Origin: Vibrio maritimus
GTDB lineage: Bacteria; Pseudomonadota; Gammaproteobacteria; Enterobacterales; Vibrionaceae
Length of the DNA: 46,919 bases
Direction: 5' to 3'
NCBI GenBank assembly: GCA_003263775.1
Contig: JYJJ01000082.1
Span: 1-46,919, forward strand
Each line of letters starts with the position of its first letter. Positions within the stretch are counted from its first letter, which is position 1. Both the position numbers and the translations under genes were made by a program. Below the pieces are notes generated by a model. It was not told where the DNA came from. It was given only the letters and a program-made list of their open reading frames with translations, and did no database searches. Of the stretch, positions 46,902 through 46,919 are shown one piece after another.

Positions 46902-46919
46902 GGACCACAGGACCACAGG
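46902..46919. repeat. GGWCC repeat element H: period-8 array at the window edge
   Basis: Two perfect GGACCACA units and a following GG run into the window end, 41 bp after the four-helix-bundle gene, so the array may continue beyond. Confidence 0.8.

Noticed and set aside
1..46919. tRNA or rRNA genes
   Set aside because: No cloverleaf or rRNA-like sequence was seen on either strand. The four-helix-bundle gene is not inside a 23S rRNA.
1..46919. Insertion sequence or prophage
   Set aside because: No transposase, integrase or phage structural gene is visible. The repeats are the only mobile-like signal.

Overview
The window looks like a Vibrio chromosome segment. Two conserved gammaproteobacterial blocks run in the order gmk-rpoZ-spoT-trmH-recG and yicC-rph-pyrE. 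ompR-envZ lies near greB, coaD lies close to waaA, and a large LPS core/surface-polysaccharide locus is followed by a wza-wzb capsule export operon. I assign the genus from gene order and protein similarity as remembered, not from a search.

Layout. 1-2.2 kb: a D-2-hydroxyacid dehydrogenase, a YjaG-type protein and greB. 2.3-5.6 kb: an XRE-type regulator, then ompR and envZ. 5.6-12 kb (minus strand): recG, trmH, spoT, rpoZ, gmk. 12.1-16.5 kb: a large hybrid sensor kinase divergent from an NCS2 purine permease, with two PurR-box-like palindromes between them. 16.5-19.2 kb: yicC divergent from rph-pyrE, with an attenuator-like hairpin before pyrE. 19.2-21.3 kb: an ArnT/GT39-like transferase and coaD. 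21.4-39.8 kb: the LPS locus. It holds heptosyltransferases, a WaaE-like transferase, an LtaS/sulfatase-fold transferase, kdkA and waaA. It also holds gtrA, gtrB, a GT2 and waaL, then waaF, a complete sialic-acid module neuA-neuC-neuB with a candidate sialyltransferase, a GT4-deacetylase fusion and hldD. 40.1-46.9 kb (plus strand): a YjbH/WbfB-like protein, an outer-membrane barrel, a Gly-rich lipoprotein, a JUMPStart/ops leader, wza, wzb and a broken four-helix-bundle (S23-like) gene.

How the genes work together. hldD, waaA, kdkA, waaF and the GT9 enzymes build the Kdo/heptose inner core. The GT2 and GT4 enzymes extend it. NeuC, NeuB and NeuA make CMP-sialic acid, which the adjacent DDG-motif transferase probably adds to the LPS. 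WaaL ligates the distal polymer. The YjbH-barrel-lipoprotein group and Wza/Wzb serve polysaccharide secretion, with Wza expression probably dependent on RfaH at the ops element.

Two features run through the whole window. First, about 27 single-base indels, nearly all deletions, split essential genes (gmk, waaA, hldD) as well as others. The restored proteins have normal lengths, so I read these as sequence errors and annotate repaired spans. Second, a dispersed family of short tandem repeats with a GGWCC core occupies at least eight intergenic sites. It has period 7 (GGACCAA or GGACCTA) beside housekeeping and LPS genes and period 8 (GGWCCTRT-like) around wza, wzb and the four-helix-bundle gene. 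This is the most unusual structure here.
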